In this document: in pieces, positions 1 through 7,504 of the stretch
Layout: each line of letters opens with the position of its first letter
Position numbering within the stretch: position 1 is the first letter of the stretch
DNA from: Bacteroidales bacterium UBA4345
GTDB taxonomy: Bacteria > Bacteroidota > Bacteroidia > Bacteroidales > Paludibacteraceae
Length of the DNA: 43,836 nucleotides
Direction of reading: 5' to 3'
NCBI GenBank assembly: GCA_002396385.1
Contig: DGTD01000075.1
Span: forward strand, 69,904-113,739
Notes under the pieces: model-generated
Seen by the model: the letters and a program-made list of their open reading frames with translations, nothing else
Databases searched by the model: none
Told to the model about the DNA's origin: nothing
Program-made: the position numbers and the translations under genes

Positions 1-289
1 GTATGCGCTTGTGCTTGGCGTATTTCAAAGCGTCGGCTGCCACATCGATGTCTTTCTGAACCGAACGGGTCAGCGCACAGATGATAGGCCATGTAACAGC
101 CTTCGAAATTTCTACGACCGAATTGAAGTCGCCAGGGCTTGATATAGGGAAGCCGGCCTCGATGACGTCAACACCGAGGGTCTCCAAATTTTTGGCTACT
201 TCTATCTTTTCAACGGTGTTTAACTGGCAACCTGGGACCTGCTCGCCGTCCCTCAGGGTTGTGTCGAATATGTACAGTCTGTCTGCCAT
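1..289 (-). CDS. leuA: 2-isopropylmalate synthase, N-terminal part (runs off the window)
   Basis: This is the first 96 codons of a gene that continues beyond base 1. The enzyme condenses acetyl-CoA with 2-oxoisovalerate, the first committed step of leucine synthesis in the cytoplasm. The translation from the ATG at 289 contains the HMGL-like TIM-barrel signature [12 protein letters not shown] at residues 9-20, with the metal/substrate residues R13 and D14, followed by VIEAGFP and an ALTR strand typical of isopropylmalate synthases. Homocitrate and citramalate synthases share the barrel. The leucine-rich leader peptide just upstream argues strongly for the leucine enzyme. Expression is probably controlled by attenuation between 355 and 486. 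Confidence 0.9.
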   Translation of the reverse strand, partial: MADRLYIFDTTLRDGEQVPGCQLNTVEKIEVAKNLETLGVDVIEAGFPISSPGDFNSVVEISKAVTWPIICALTRSVQKDIDVAADALKYAKHKRI

Positions 290-344
290 AATGGTATGTG
301 ATTTTAATTTGTTCTTACTGTTTGCCCGACTAAAGATCGCAGAA

Positions 345-392
345 CGTTAAAAAAGAAAAGCCTTTCTCACATCGGGAAGTGGGAAAGGCTTT
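345..392 (-). terminator. Attenuator hairpin of the leuA leader
   Basis: On the minus strand a hairpin forms between 379-392 and 357-370 (one A-C mismatch) and is followed by a U-rich tract (about 345-356). It lies between the leader peptide and leuA, so termination here would stop the mRNA before leuA. Bases 374-381, inside this hairpin, are an exact 8-base complement of bases 422-429 at the end of the leader peptide gene. That gives an alternative antiterminator pairing. Confidence 0.8.
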
Positions 393-420
393 CGTTATGT
401 TTTTTTTATGGCCATAAATC

Positions 421-486
421 TCACTTCCCCTTGTTTTGCAAGAGGATTAGTAGGGTGAGGTGCAATATGGCTATAATTGTTCTCAT
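421..486 (-). CDS. leuL: leuA leader peptide (attenuation)
   Basis: A 21-codon ORF starts at the ATG at 486 and ends with TGA at 421-423. It has six leucines (residues 8, 10, 12, 13, 15, 16) and four isoleucines; the core reads ILHLTLLILL. It is too short for standard gene callers. Its stop codon overlaps the 8-base segment (422-429) that can pair with the terminator arm (374-381). If leucyl-tRNA is scarce, a ribosome stalled in the Leu run would leave that segment free to disrupt the terminator. If the ribosome reaches the stop it covers the segment and the terminator forms. This is the classic leader-peptide logic; the peptide itself probably has no other role. Confidence 0.85.
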   Translation of the reverse strand: MRTIIAILHLTLLILLQNKGK

Positions 487-520
487 TTTGTCTGCGTTTT
501 TAGTTTCGCTTTTCACAATA

Positions 521-552
521 CAAAATTACTGAAAAATATGTTGTTAAACAAT
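521..552 (-). promoter_or_regulatory. Promoter of the leuA leader transcript
   Basis: On the minus strand, TAATTTTG (521-528) matches the Bacteroidota -7 consensus TAnnTTTG. An ATTG element (549-552) lies 20 bases upstream at the -33 position. The start of transcription would fall near 513-515, about 28 bases before the leader peptide ATG. Confidence 0.6.
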
Positions 553-871
553 ATTCTCCGCTTATTTTTCTTAGGACTTGTTTTTGAAACTGCTATATTT
601 AAGCCTGCTTTTCTTATAGTTTGTAGATTTTTCTTCGTTTTTATTTATGAATTGTAAGTTGGACGTGTGTTTTTGGCCCTATAAAACTTTAGATTGTTAC
701 TTTACGCCTCCATAAAAAAATTCTTGAAAAGCTGTTCCCTCTTCGAAATCCGAGTCCATTCAACAGGAGTGTCTGTGCGATTATTAGCTGTCAATTATCG
801 AAGAATTGTTCATATTGCTAGAAAAATGTCTGAATTTTCGCTTTTCTATTAGGCCTAAACAGAAAGAATTG
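553..871. other. Intergenic stretch, no gene seen
   Basis: AT-rich DNA between the divergent leuA leader and the gene at 911. I see no convincing coding frame, RNA gene or repeat. A TATTTTTG sequence at 872-879 could be the -7 element of the gene at 911, but no good -33 partner is visible. Confidence 0.5.
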
Positions 872-910
872 TATTTTTGTATTCATTCAGTAAACCATCA
901 AAAGTGTTAA

Positions 911-2374
911 ATGAAACGGATACTAAACCTACTGTTTGCAATGTGTGTGGCTGCAATGGCGGCGCACGCGGCTGTGAACCTGACCATGGAACCCGAGTGT
1001 GTGTCGATGAACGGAAACACACCTGTAACTTTCAACAATATAGTCATACGGATGAAGAACGCCCAACCGAATACCGAGTACCGGTTGAATGGCTGCAGCG
1101 GGATATTCAATTTCACGGCCGACGAGGCTGGCGGTGTGAACTATACGGCTACCAATGTGCGCGTTTATGTGAATACCGACACTCAGCACGCCCCTTTTTG
1201 CTCTTTTAAGATAGAGAAACTCAGAAACGGACAGTGGGTGGAGACAGAGGTGGCTTACAATGTTCCTTACTGCTGGGTTGACTGCCCTAATCCGAACAAT
1301 TTGCAGACAAGGTACCTGTATACAGCCAGTGACTGCCAGATAACGAATGAAAATGATTTCCTAAGTCAAAAGAATGCCTTTCTGCCTACCGCCAACTTCA
1401 AACAGACTTATAGGTACGACTGGAACGGCAATGGAAATTTCCAAGGATATAAGACAATGAAAGACAACCAGAAAATCACTGATTTACAAGTGAGGATTTA
1501 TACGCCGACGGGAAATTTGGTGAAGCAGTGCCAATTTAGCGACTATTGGGTGCGTTCGTGCCCTCGCTTTGCTGCAAAGACTATTGTGGCTAATGAAAAC
1601 TGCAAGGTGACGCCCACTATGTTGAGTAACAACTTTCGAGGAAATGCCGGTACGCAATACGTATGCGATGGATTGTTGGACTTTGTCAGTGTAAGTTATG
1701 TCGGGACATCGCAAGAATATGGAATAGGTACACATACGGTCGATTTATATAGTGCAACCCCTATCCCTGTCTTACTTAATAAATCTTATACATGCCCACA
1801 GACATTTACGGTCAAGGCTAAATCTGTTACGTGCAGTATGGATGCTAGAAACGACAGGACTGAGCAGATTAATACGTGCTCGAAAGAATATGAATTGATA
1901 CCCCCAACTGTGAGTTGCAACGCGAAACGTTATTATTCGGTCGATGGGGGCGACTTTATTGAAGTGCTAGGAGACAGGGCTCGGGAGTCGTTCTTTGTTA
2001 GAAATACGCCGTACGAAATCTCCTGGAAGGTGACCGATGGCGTAACGACCGCTGTGTGCACTACCAAATCGAGAATCAGTGTTACGGAGCGCCCTGTGTC
2101 TGCGGTGTGTCCCGATTACGGCTATGTAGAGTCTCCTGGCCCTTATTTGTTGAAGTATCCGGTGCTGAGTGGAGCTTCGGAGGTGAACTTTGTTCCTACT
2201 GCTGTACAACACAAGGGTAGTGCCATATTGTGGGAGTATAGCGACGATGGCATCCGTGCCGAACTGCCTTTGGGTGAATCGGAAATAAGGATGAACGCCT
2301 ACAACTGTGGTTTGCTGAAAGCCGAACTGGCGTGCCCGGTGTTGGTGGTGGAGAAGGCTGCCATCTGCGACTGA
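911..2374 (+). CDS. Secreted protein of unknown function
   Basis: A 487-residue protein with a clear signal peptide: MKR, then a hydrophobic stretch ending in AAMAAHA near residue 21. The mature part is rich in aromatic, Asn/Thr and Cys residues, including several spaced cysteines around residues 300-345, as in extracellular beta-rich proteins held by disulfides. I do not recognise a catalytic motif or a family. The C-terminus does not look like a typical T9SS sorting domain, so it may be periplasmic or surface-exposed by another route. It stands alone: leuA is divergent upstream and the next certain gene is convergent. A possible -7 element TATTTTTG at 872-879 precedes the ATG by about 32 bases. 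Confidence 0.75.
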   Translation: MKRILNLLFAMCVAAMAAHAAVNLTMEPECVSMNGNTPVTFNNIVIRMKNAQPNTEYRLNGCSGIFNFTADEAGGVNYTATNVRVYVNTDTQHAPFCSFKIEKLRNGQWVETEVAYNVPYCWVDCPNPNNLQTRYLYTASDCQITNENDFLSQKNAFLPTANFKQTYRYDWNGNGNFQGYKTMKDNQKITDLQVRIYTPTGNLVKQCQFSDYWVRSCPRFAAKTIVANENCKVTPTMLSNNFRGNAGTQYVCDGLLDFVSVSYVGTSQEYGIGTHTVDLYSATPIPVLLNKSYTCPQTFTVKAKSVTCSMDARNDRTEQINTCSKEYELIPPTVSCNAKRYYSVDGGDFIEVLGDRARESFFVRNTPYEISWKVTDGVTTAVCTTKSRISVTERPVSAVCPDYGYVESPGPYLLKYPVLSGASEVNFVPTAVQHKGSAILWEYSDDGIRAELPLGESEIRMNAYNCGLLKAELACPVLVVEKAAICD

Positions 2375-2433
2375 TGCCTGCCGTCCTGTGACGTGGTCGT
2401 TCCCCCTTAATTGTTTTATTTGGCACGGACATT

Positions 2434-2592
2434 ATGCCCGAAGCTTTAAAGTTCGACAATCATAATTATATCGAGTCGTTCACGCATAATGGAGTGATGG
2501 TTATTATGATTGGATCCGATTTTGAAGAGACAGTAAGAACTCTGGTTAGAACGACTGAGGATTTAAAGAAGGAAACAGGAAATCGTCTATAA
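2434..2592 (+). CDS. Doubtful small ORF (52 codons)
   Basis: An ATG at 2434 opens a 52-codon frame ending in TAA at 2590-2592, 59 bases after the secreted protein gene. The product would be soluble and charged, with an amphipathic C-terminal half (EETVRTLVRTTEDLKKETG). No family is recognised and no clear ribosome-binding site or promoter is visible. It could be a small gene, the remnant of a larger one, or chance. Confidence 0.3.
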   Translation: MPEALKFDNHNYIESFTHNGVMVIMIGSDFEETVRTLVRTTEDLKKETGNRL

Positions 2593-2648
2593 TCCCCCTA
2601 CTGACATGCGTTTTGCAGGGAAAATAAACAGAGGAAAGTCTGCTCCTC

Positions 2649-3050
2649 TTACTGCTTTTCTGGTCTGATGTAGGTGAATTGCGGTTTCGACTCGTGGTGC
2701 TTGCAGTCGTGGTGGTCGCAGGCTTCTCCGTTGTCGGTCAAAGTTCCATCAATATAGTTTTGAAGCACATCTTCCACTTTCCCCGAACAGCCCCTTACGA
2801 CGCTTATGCCATGATCGTTTAGTTTTTTAAAGGCTCCCTCTCCCATGTTGCCGGCCAGCATTACTGTGATACCCATTTCTTGCATAACGCTTGCAATGTT
2901 CGATTTGCACCCGCAGCCTTGTGGCGATTCCAAGCGTTTGCTGCTGTCTATCGTGTTGTCGTCGTTTATGTAGAATAGGGTGTAATGGTCGCAATGGCCG
3001 AAGTGGTTGTCTACTGCACCGTTAAGCGTTGGAATAGCTATAATTTTCAT
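2649..3050 (-). CDS. NifX/NifB-C-terminal-like (dinitrogenase cofactor family) protein
   Basis: A 133-residue cytoplasmic protein of the dinitrogenase iron-molybdenum cofactor biosynthesis family (MTH1175-like fold). Evidence is the N-terminal MKIIAIP strand, the DNHFGHCDHYTLFYI segment, and the LAGNMGEGAF loop after the central helix. Members outside nitrogen fixers often bind or carry iron-sulfur or other metal clusters. This one has likely ligands: a GCGCKSN motif near residues 46-52 and a His/Cys-rich tail (CDHHDCKHHES). No nif genes are nearby, so nitrogen fixation should not be inferred. The ATG at 3050 lies about 70 bases downstream of a good promoter. Confidence 0.85.
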   Translation of the reverse strand: MKIIAIPTLNGAVDNHFGHCDHYTLFYINDDNTIDSSKRLESPQGCGCKSNIASVMQEMGITVMLAGNMGEGAFKKLNDHGISVVRGCSGKVEDVLQNYIDGTLTDNGEACDHHDCKHHESKPQFTYIRPEKQ

Positions 3051-3123
3051 GTTTGTTTGTATTCTTTACGCAAGTCGACATGCTAGTATTGGTCAAACAG
3101 TCGCTTGCCCGTTATTTTTATGT

Positions 3124-3155
3124 CAAAGTTAAGTGATTTGTATGGCGGATGCAAA
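3124..3155 (-). promoter_or_regulatory. Promoter of the NifX-like gene
   Basis: On the minus strand TTTG (3152-3155), 20 bases, then TAACTTTG (3124-3131) gives a full match to the Bacteroidota promoter pattern. Transcription would start near 3117, leaving a leader of roughly 65-70 bases. Confidence 0.6.
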
Positions 3156-3232
3156 AAAATGACATTCTTGCTTTATAAATGGTGAGAACAGAAGAAATTC
3201 TGTAATATGTTAATAATATTTTGTAAAATATT

Positions 3233-3262
3233 TTTGTAGGATTGTGGCTTTCTTTATCTTTG
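3233..3262 (+). promoter_or_regulatory. Promoter of a probable small RNA
   Basis: TTTG (3233-3236), 18 bases, TATCTTTG (3255-3262) is a strong Bacteroidota promoter match. No gene follows; a terminator lies about 180 bases downstream. Confidence 0.6.
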
Positions 3263-3267
3263 CAAAA

Positions 3268-3450
3268 GAAATATAGAATATAATTGGGAAATTAAGTTAG
3301 ACAAAAGTGTTTAATGTTAGCCTGTTGGTTATTGAATGATCCTGTATGTTTTTTATGTAACCCTTATAACAGCTAACTGCAGTATGTTTTTTTGCTTAAG
3401 GCTAATCTCTTTTGTCCGGGTGTATCATCGGTTTTGATACACCTTTTTTA
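3268..3450 (+). ncRNA. Candidate structured small RNA, 6S-like architecture
   Basis: A transcript from about 3268 would end at an intrinsic terminator with a 9-bp perfect stem (3419-3427 with 3435-3443, loop of 7) and six T bases. The body has no credible ORF. Its ends pair: 3300-3307 (GACAAAAG) with 3409-3416 (CTTTTGTC), then 3317-3322 (TTAGCC) with 3400-3405 (GGCTAA). That encloses a large, weakly paired centre, giving a rod with a bubble. Size, stand-alone promoter and shape resemble 6S RNA, the RNA-polymerase regulator. The family identity is an inference and needs a covariance search. Confidence 0.55.
3419..3450 (+). terminator. Terminator of the small RNA
   Basis: Perfect 9-bp stem GGTGTATCA/TGATACACC with a 7-base loop followed by TTTTTT at 3444-3449. 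Confidence 0.8.
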
Positions 3451-3694
3451 CTTCTGTGACAATTTTTCTGCAAACTTGTAATCTGCCGTGTTATTATTTA
3501 ACAGATTGTGCCCGATGCGATGTTTTTATGCAAATAAACGGCGTTACAAATGGGAAATAATTGACTAAACTGCTTGAAATTTGCCTTTTTCCTTTTCGTT
3601 TTGTTGTTTTGTAATTAAAAAATTCGGTAATTTGTCAAGTGCTTATGTAAAGCATGTTTTGAGGTGGGCTGTTAGCCTTTAATATCATACACTT
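3451..3694. other. Leader region of the PaaK-like operon, no gene seen
   Basis: AT-rich, T-tract-rich DNA between the small RNA terminator and the ATG at 3695. It should hold the promoter of the following operon. TTTTG and TAATTTG sequences occur around 3590-3640, but no pair with standard spacing is convincing. Confidence 0.4.
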
Positions 3695-5005
3695 ATGTAT
3701 TTCAACGAACGAATAGAAACCATGGAGCGCCTCCAGTTGCGCCAACTGCAAAGTGAAAGACTGGTTAAATTGGTGAAATATACTTACGACAATGTCAAGT
3801 TTTACCGCGAACGTATGGACGAGGCGGGTGTCAAGCCTGAAGATATCAAGTCGATTGACGACATTAGCAAACTGCCTTTCATGAAGAAACAGGATCTCCG
3901 CGACTATTATCCGACCGATACTTTTGCTGCTCCGATGAAAGACATCGTGCGTTTTCATGCTTCAAGTGGTACCACTGGCAAACCTATCGTTGCCGGCTAT
4001 ACCCAGCACGACCTTGACTGTTGGTCGGAAGGTGTGGCCCGCTGTCTGACTGCTTACGGTGTTACGAAGGAAGACGTCGTGCAGGTGTCTTATGGCTACG
4101 GCCTTTTTACTGGTGGCTTGGGCGCGCACGACGGTGCCCAAAAGGTGGGTGCTGCTGTCTTGCCTACCAGCAGTGGCAATACTTCGAAACAGATTTTGTT
4201 GATGAAGGACCTGAAAACCACCGCTTTGTGTTGCACTCCGTCTTATGCCCTCTTTCTGGCCGAAAGCATAGAAAATGACCCTAATACAGATGTGGAGAAG
4301 GACCTCCACCTGCGTGTGGGTATTTTTGGCGCTGAACCTTGGACGGAAAACATGCGTAAGGAACTTGAGAATAAGCTACATATCAAAGCTTACGATATTT
4401 ACGGCCTGACCGAAGTCTCTGGACCTGGTGTGGGTGGCGAGTGCGAGTATCAAGACGGCACTCACCTTTGGGAAGACATGTTCTTCCCAGAAATTATCGA
4501 TCCGGTTACCCTGCAGCCTGTAGAACCCGGACAAGAGGGTGAACTTGTGTTCACCACACTCACTAAGGAGGGTATGCCAGTTGTGCGCTACCGCACGCGT
4601 GACCTTACCCACTTGATTTACGACAAGTGCCGTTGCGGCCGCACTATGGTACGTATGGGCCGTATTTTGGGCCGTAGCGACGACATGCTCATCATTCGTG
4701 GCGTGAATGTGTTCCCGTCTACCATTGAAAGCTGCATTTTAGAGTTGCCTGAGTTTACCGGACAGTATTTCGTTACTGTTGACCGTGTGAACAATGTTGA
4801 CACTTTCGATATCGAAGTGGAACTGCGTCCTGAATTCTACGGTGAGTCTATGGATAAACTTCTGCATATAAAAGACCGTCTGGTGGGTCGTTTGGTCAGC
4901 GTGCTTGGCATCAAACCTGTGGTGCATATTGTTGAGCCTAACAGCATCGAACGCTCTATGGGTAAGGCAAAACATGTCTTAGACAAACGTAAACTTTCTA
5001 ACTAA
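3695..5005 (+). CDS. paaK: Phenylacetate-CoA ligase-like adenylate-forming enzyme
   Basis: A 436-residue cytoplasmic enzyme of the ANL superfamily, PaaK branch, that would join an aryl acid such as phenylacetate to CoA using ATP. Visible motifs are the phosphate loop SSGTTGKP (residues 90-97), YDIYGLTE, a GELVFTTLT strand, YRTRDL, a Cys-rich CRCGRT turn, the hinge-like GRSDDMLIIRGVNVFPS, and the C-terminal MGKAKHVLDKR with the likely catalytic lysine. Length is normal for PaaK. It heads a three-gene operon with an ACT protein and a hotdog thioesterase. No phenylacetate ring-oxidation genes are present, so it may instead serve aryl-acid salvage or fermentation of aromatic amino acids, as proposed for anaerobes. 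The true substrate is unknown. Confidence 0.85.
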   Translation: MYFNERIETMERLQLRQLQSERLVKLVKYTYDNVKFYRERMDEAGVKPEDIKSIDDISKLPFMKKQDLRDYYPTDTFAAPMKDIVRFHASSGTTGKPIVAGYTQHDLDCWSEGVARCLTAYGVTKEDVVQVSYGYGLFTGGLGAHDGAQKVGAAVLPTSSGNTSKQILLMKDLKTTALCCTPSYALFLAESIENDPNTDVEKDLHLRVGIFGAEPWTENMRKELENKLHIKAYDIYGLTEVSGPGVGGECEYQDGTHLWEDMFFPEIIDPVTLQPVEPGQEGELVFTTLTKEGMPVVRYRTRDLTHLIYDKCRCGRTMVRMGRILGRSDDMLIIRGVNVFPSTIESCILELPEFTGQYFVTVDRVNNVDTFDIEVELRPEFYGESMDKLLHIKDRLVGRLVSVLGIKPVVHIVEPNSIERSMGKAKHVLDKRKLSN

Positions 5006-5035
5006 TTCCTGTTTTTTTATTAAAATTTTGCTTTT

Positions 5036-5425
5036 ATGATTATAGATCAGTTGTGCGTCTTTTTGAATAATTCTGTCGGGCGTATATCGGAAGTCACTTC
5101 TCTCCTGGGGAGTGCCGGTATAAACTTACAGGCTTTCACTTTGAGCGAAAGTAGCGATTTCGGTATTTTGAGACTTATTACCGACAATAACGATAAAGCA
5201 GTAAAAGTGCTTCAAGAGAAATCGTTTGCGGTCTCTAAGGCTTCTGTCTGTTTCGTCTCGATGGATGATACGCCTGGAACGCTTTCGAGATATATCCAGA
5301 AAATTTCAGATGCTGGTATCTCTATTGAGTACATGTATGCTTTCTCGCAGGGCGATAAGGCTAATGTGGTAATCTGCACTGACGATATTGAAGGTTGTGA
5401 CCGTATAATCTCTTCTTGCAAATGA
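5036..5425 (+). CDS. Tandem ACT-domain protein
   Basis: A 129-residue protein made of two ACT domains, about residues 1-65 and 70-129. The first begins with the standard IDQLCVFLNNSVGRISEVTSLL pattern (strand, turn, helix) and is followed by LRLITDN; the second has VSMDDTPGTLSRYIQKIS. ACT domains bind amino acids and control enzymes. Its place between a PaaK-like ligase and a thioesterase suggests it senses an aromatic or other amino acid for this operon, possibly by contacting the ligase; that is inference. It starts 30 bases after the ligase and overlaps the thioesterase start by the sequence ATGA. Confidence 0.85.
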   Translation: MIIDQLCVFLNNSVGRISEVTSLLGSAGINLQAFTLSESSDFGILRLITDNNDKAVKVLQEKSFAVSKASVCFVSMDDTPGTLSRYIQKISDAGISIEYMYAFSQGDKANVVICTDDIEGCDRIISSCK

Positions 5426-5835
5426 CTTTATTGGAACGACTGAACAGGGATGACCGTTTTGCTTCGGGTATTGGTGCGCGGCTTACTGAAATTCGTGAAG
5501 GCTATGCCCGTGCCGAACTGACGGTTGCCGAACAGCACCTCAATGCTGCTGGAGTTTGTCAGGGTGGTGTGCTCTACACGCTTGCTGACTTGAGCTTTGC
5601 CGGTGTTGCCAATTGCCACGGTATCCTCTCGTTGGGCATCTCTAACACGGTGACCTTTATTAAGTCTGCTAAACTGGGTGACCACCTGGTTGCAGAATGT
5701 GTTGAGACTGTAAACCATTACAAACTGCCGTATTGCGACATTAGGGTAAAGAACCAAGATGGCGAGATTTTGGCTACATGTACTGGGTTGGCCTACCGTT
5801 TGAAAAAGGAAATGGACTTTGACAGCCTAATGTGA
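5422..5835 (+). CDS. paaI: PaaI-type hotdog-fold acyl-CoA thioesterase
   Basis: A 137-residue hotdog thioesterase that would release free acid from an (aryl)acyl-CoA. The core is AEQHLNAAGVCQGGVLYTLADLSFAGVAN, matching the PaaI pattern in which an N...GG segment starts the long hotdog helix. The later strands ISNTVTFIKSAKLGDHLVAE and CTGLAYRLKK are also typical. The ATG at 5422 is preferred because it overlaps the stop of the ACT gene (ATGA) and gives a normal N-terminus; the frame extends a little further upstream only through a TTG. With the ligase it could guard against CoA sequestration or end the pathway. Confidence 0.85.
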   Translation: MTLLERLNRDDRFASGIGARLTEIREGYARAELTVAEQHLNAAGVCQGGVLYTLADLSFAGVANCHGILSLGISNTVTFIKSAKLGDHLVAECVETVNHYKLPYCDIRVKNQDGEILATCTGLAYRLKKEMDFDSLM

Positions 5836-5942
5836 ACCCTTTGACAGTAATTGCCGGATGAAGGACCTACAAGATACGCAGGTTATTCCGTTTCTCCGAT
5901 TGTTTAAAACATCTGTCTATGGGTTAAGATGTTCCTTGTTTT

Positions 5943-5974
5943 ATTGGTGTTTTACCTATTTTTCTCTAATTTTG
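5943..5974 (+). promoter_or_regulatory. Promoter of the metY-like gene
   Basis: ATTG (5943-5946), 20 bases, TAATTTTG (5967-5974). Transcription would start near 5981, leaving only about 25 bases of leader before the ATG at 6005, which leaves no room for a SAM riboswitch. Confidence 0.6.
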
Positions 5975-6004
5975 TTGGAAAATCAATTAAAATAAGATCG
6001 CTTA

Positions 6005-7294
6005 ATGGAAAATAATAAGAAAAGTCTCGATACCCTCTGTGTACAAGAGGGATGGAAACCAAAGAATGGCGAATCGCGCCAGTTGCCAATCTTTCAGTCT
6101 ACCACCTTTAAATATGACAGTACTGAACAGATGGCCGACTTGTTCGACCTAAAGGCAAGTGGATACTTCTATACCCGTCTGCAGAACCCTTCAAACGACG
6201 TTGTGGCAGACAAAATAACAAAACTCGAGGGAGGCGTGGCTGGTATGTTGACGTCTTCCGGCCAGGCTGCTAACTTCTATGCGGTTTTCAACCTCTGCGA
6301 GGCTGGCGACCACTTCATATCGGCTGCTTCTATCTATGGCGGTACGTTCAACCTCTTTGGTGTTACAATGAAGAAGTTGGGCATTGAAGTGACTTTCGTA
6401 GATCAGGATGCTCCTATAGAAGAGTTGCAGAAGGCTTTCCGTCCGAACACCAAGTGTGTGTTTGCTGAAACCATCACCAATCCAACGCTTAGCGTTCTCG
6501 ATATCGAGAAGTTTGCCAAGTTGGCACATAGCAATGGCGTTCCATTGATTATGGACAACACCTTCCCAACTCCATACAACTGCCGTCCGTTCGACTTTGG
6601 TTGCGATATTGTGACTCATTCTACCACTAAGTACCTCGATGGACATGGCTGCACTGTTGGCGGCTGTATTATCGACAGTGGAAACTTCGATTGGGATGCG
6701 CATGCCGACAAGTTCCCTGGATTGACTGCTCCAGACCCATCGTACCATGGCTTGGCTTACAGCAAGGCATTCGGAAAAGGCGCCTATATAACCAAGGCTA
6801 CCGCACAGCTTATGCGCGATTTCGGTTCTATCCAGAGCCCAATGCATGCTTTCCTGTTGAATAATTCAATCGAGACCCTCCACCTCCGTATGCCTCGCCA
6901 CTGCGAGAATGCATTGGCTGTGGCCGAGTTCTTGAAGAAACACCCTAAGGTAGACTGGGTCAATTACCCAGGACTGAAGGATAGCAAGTATTACGAACTG
7001 GCACAGAAACAGTTCCGAAACGGACAGACTTGTGGCGTGGTTACCTTTGGTTTGAAGGGAGGACGCGATTCGGCTATCCGCTTTATGGACAGCCTTCAGT
7101 TGGCGGCTATTGCGACCCACGTGGCCGATGCCCGCACCTGTGTGCTTCATCCGGCTAGCCACACACACCGTCAGCTGACCGACGAACAGTTGCGTGCGGC
7201 TGGCATCGACCCTACTCTTATCCGTTTCTCGGTGGGTATTGAAGGGGCTGCCGATATTCTTGCCGACCTTGAACAGGCTTTGGAAAAGGCCTGA
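6005..7294 (+). CDS. metY: O-acetylhomoserine sulfhydrylase (aminocarboxypropyltransferase)
   Basis: A 429-residue PLP enzyme of the Cys/Met metabolism family. It makes homocysteine from O-acetylhomoserine and sulfide (direct sulfhydrylation) in methionine synthesis. Key features are the N-terminal LCVQEGW, the YTRLQNPS motif, SSGQAANFYAVFNLCEAGDHF, MDNTFPTPYNCRPFDFGCDIVTHSTTK with the PLP lysine at K209, and the C-terminal HPASHTHRQLTDEQLRAAGI...IRFSVGIE. Length is right for MetY and longer than for cystathionine beta/gamma-lyases, which favours this call. It is transcribed alone, from its own promoter to a strong terminator at 7321-7362. Confidence 0.93.
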   Translation: MENNKKSLDTLCVQEGWKPKNGESRQLPIFQSTTFKYDSTEQMADLFDLKASGYFYTRLQNPSNDVVADKITKLEGGVAGMLTSSGQAANFYAVFNLCEAGDHFISAASIYGGTFNLFGVTMKKLGIEVTFVDQDAPIEELQKAFRPNTKCVFAETITNPTLSVLDIEKFAKLAHSNGVPLIMDNTFPTPYNCRPFDFGCDIVTHSTTKYLDGHGCTVGGCIIDSGNFDWDAHADKFPGLTAPDPSYHGLAYSKAFGKGAYITKATAQLMRDFGSIQSPMHAFLLNNSIETLHLRMPRHCENALAVAEFLKKHPKVDWVNYPGLKDSKYYELAQKQFRNGQTCGVVTFGLKGGRDSAIRFMDSLQLAAIATHVADARTCVLHPASHTHRQLTDEQLRAAGIDPTLIRFSVGIEGAADILADLEQALEKA

Positions 7295-7320
7295 GTGCTT
7301 CTTGAAAAAAGAAAAATGCA

Positions 7321-7362
7321 AAAATTCCAGAACGGCTGGTTGCCGTTGCTGGAATTTTTTTT
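7321..7362 (+). terminator. Terminator after metY
   Basis: AAAATTCCAG (7321-7330) pairs with CTGGAATTTT (7349-7358), with an inner AACGGC/GCCGTT stem and one bulged G, followed by a T run to 7362. Confidence 0.85.
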
Positions 7363-7455
7363 AAAAGATCATAGGCTTGCACCTGAACGTGCCCCTCAAA
7401 ACAAAGTCTGAAGTGTGTATTCATTCCTAAGCGCTTAACTTTGGCTTTTTTTGAT

Positions 7456-7485
7456 TTTGCAATTACATTATTATCCTTATATTTG
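7456..7485 (+). promoter_or_regulatory. Promoter of the methyltransferase gene
   Basis: TTTG (7456-7459), 18 bases, TATATTTG (7478-7485) matches the Bacteroidota consensus. This places the true start codon downstream, at 7505. Confidence 0.6.
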
Positions 7486-7504
7486 TGTAATTATTACTCT
7501 AAAC

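Noticed and set aside
81..350. Open frame antisense to leuA and its attenuator
   Set aside because: It overlaps a recognised enzyme and a regulatory hairpin on the other strand and has no family signature.
2631..2650. Short hairpin AGAGGA/TCCTCT as terminator of the NifX-like gene
   Set aside because: It has six base pairs and overlaps the stop codon; possible but too weak to list.
5875..6004. SAM or other methionine riboswitch before metY
   Set aside because: The promoter lies only about 30 bases before the start codon, leaving too little leader for a riboswitch.
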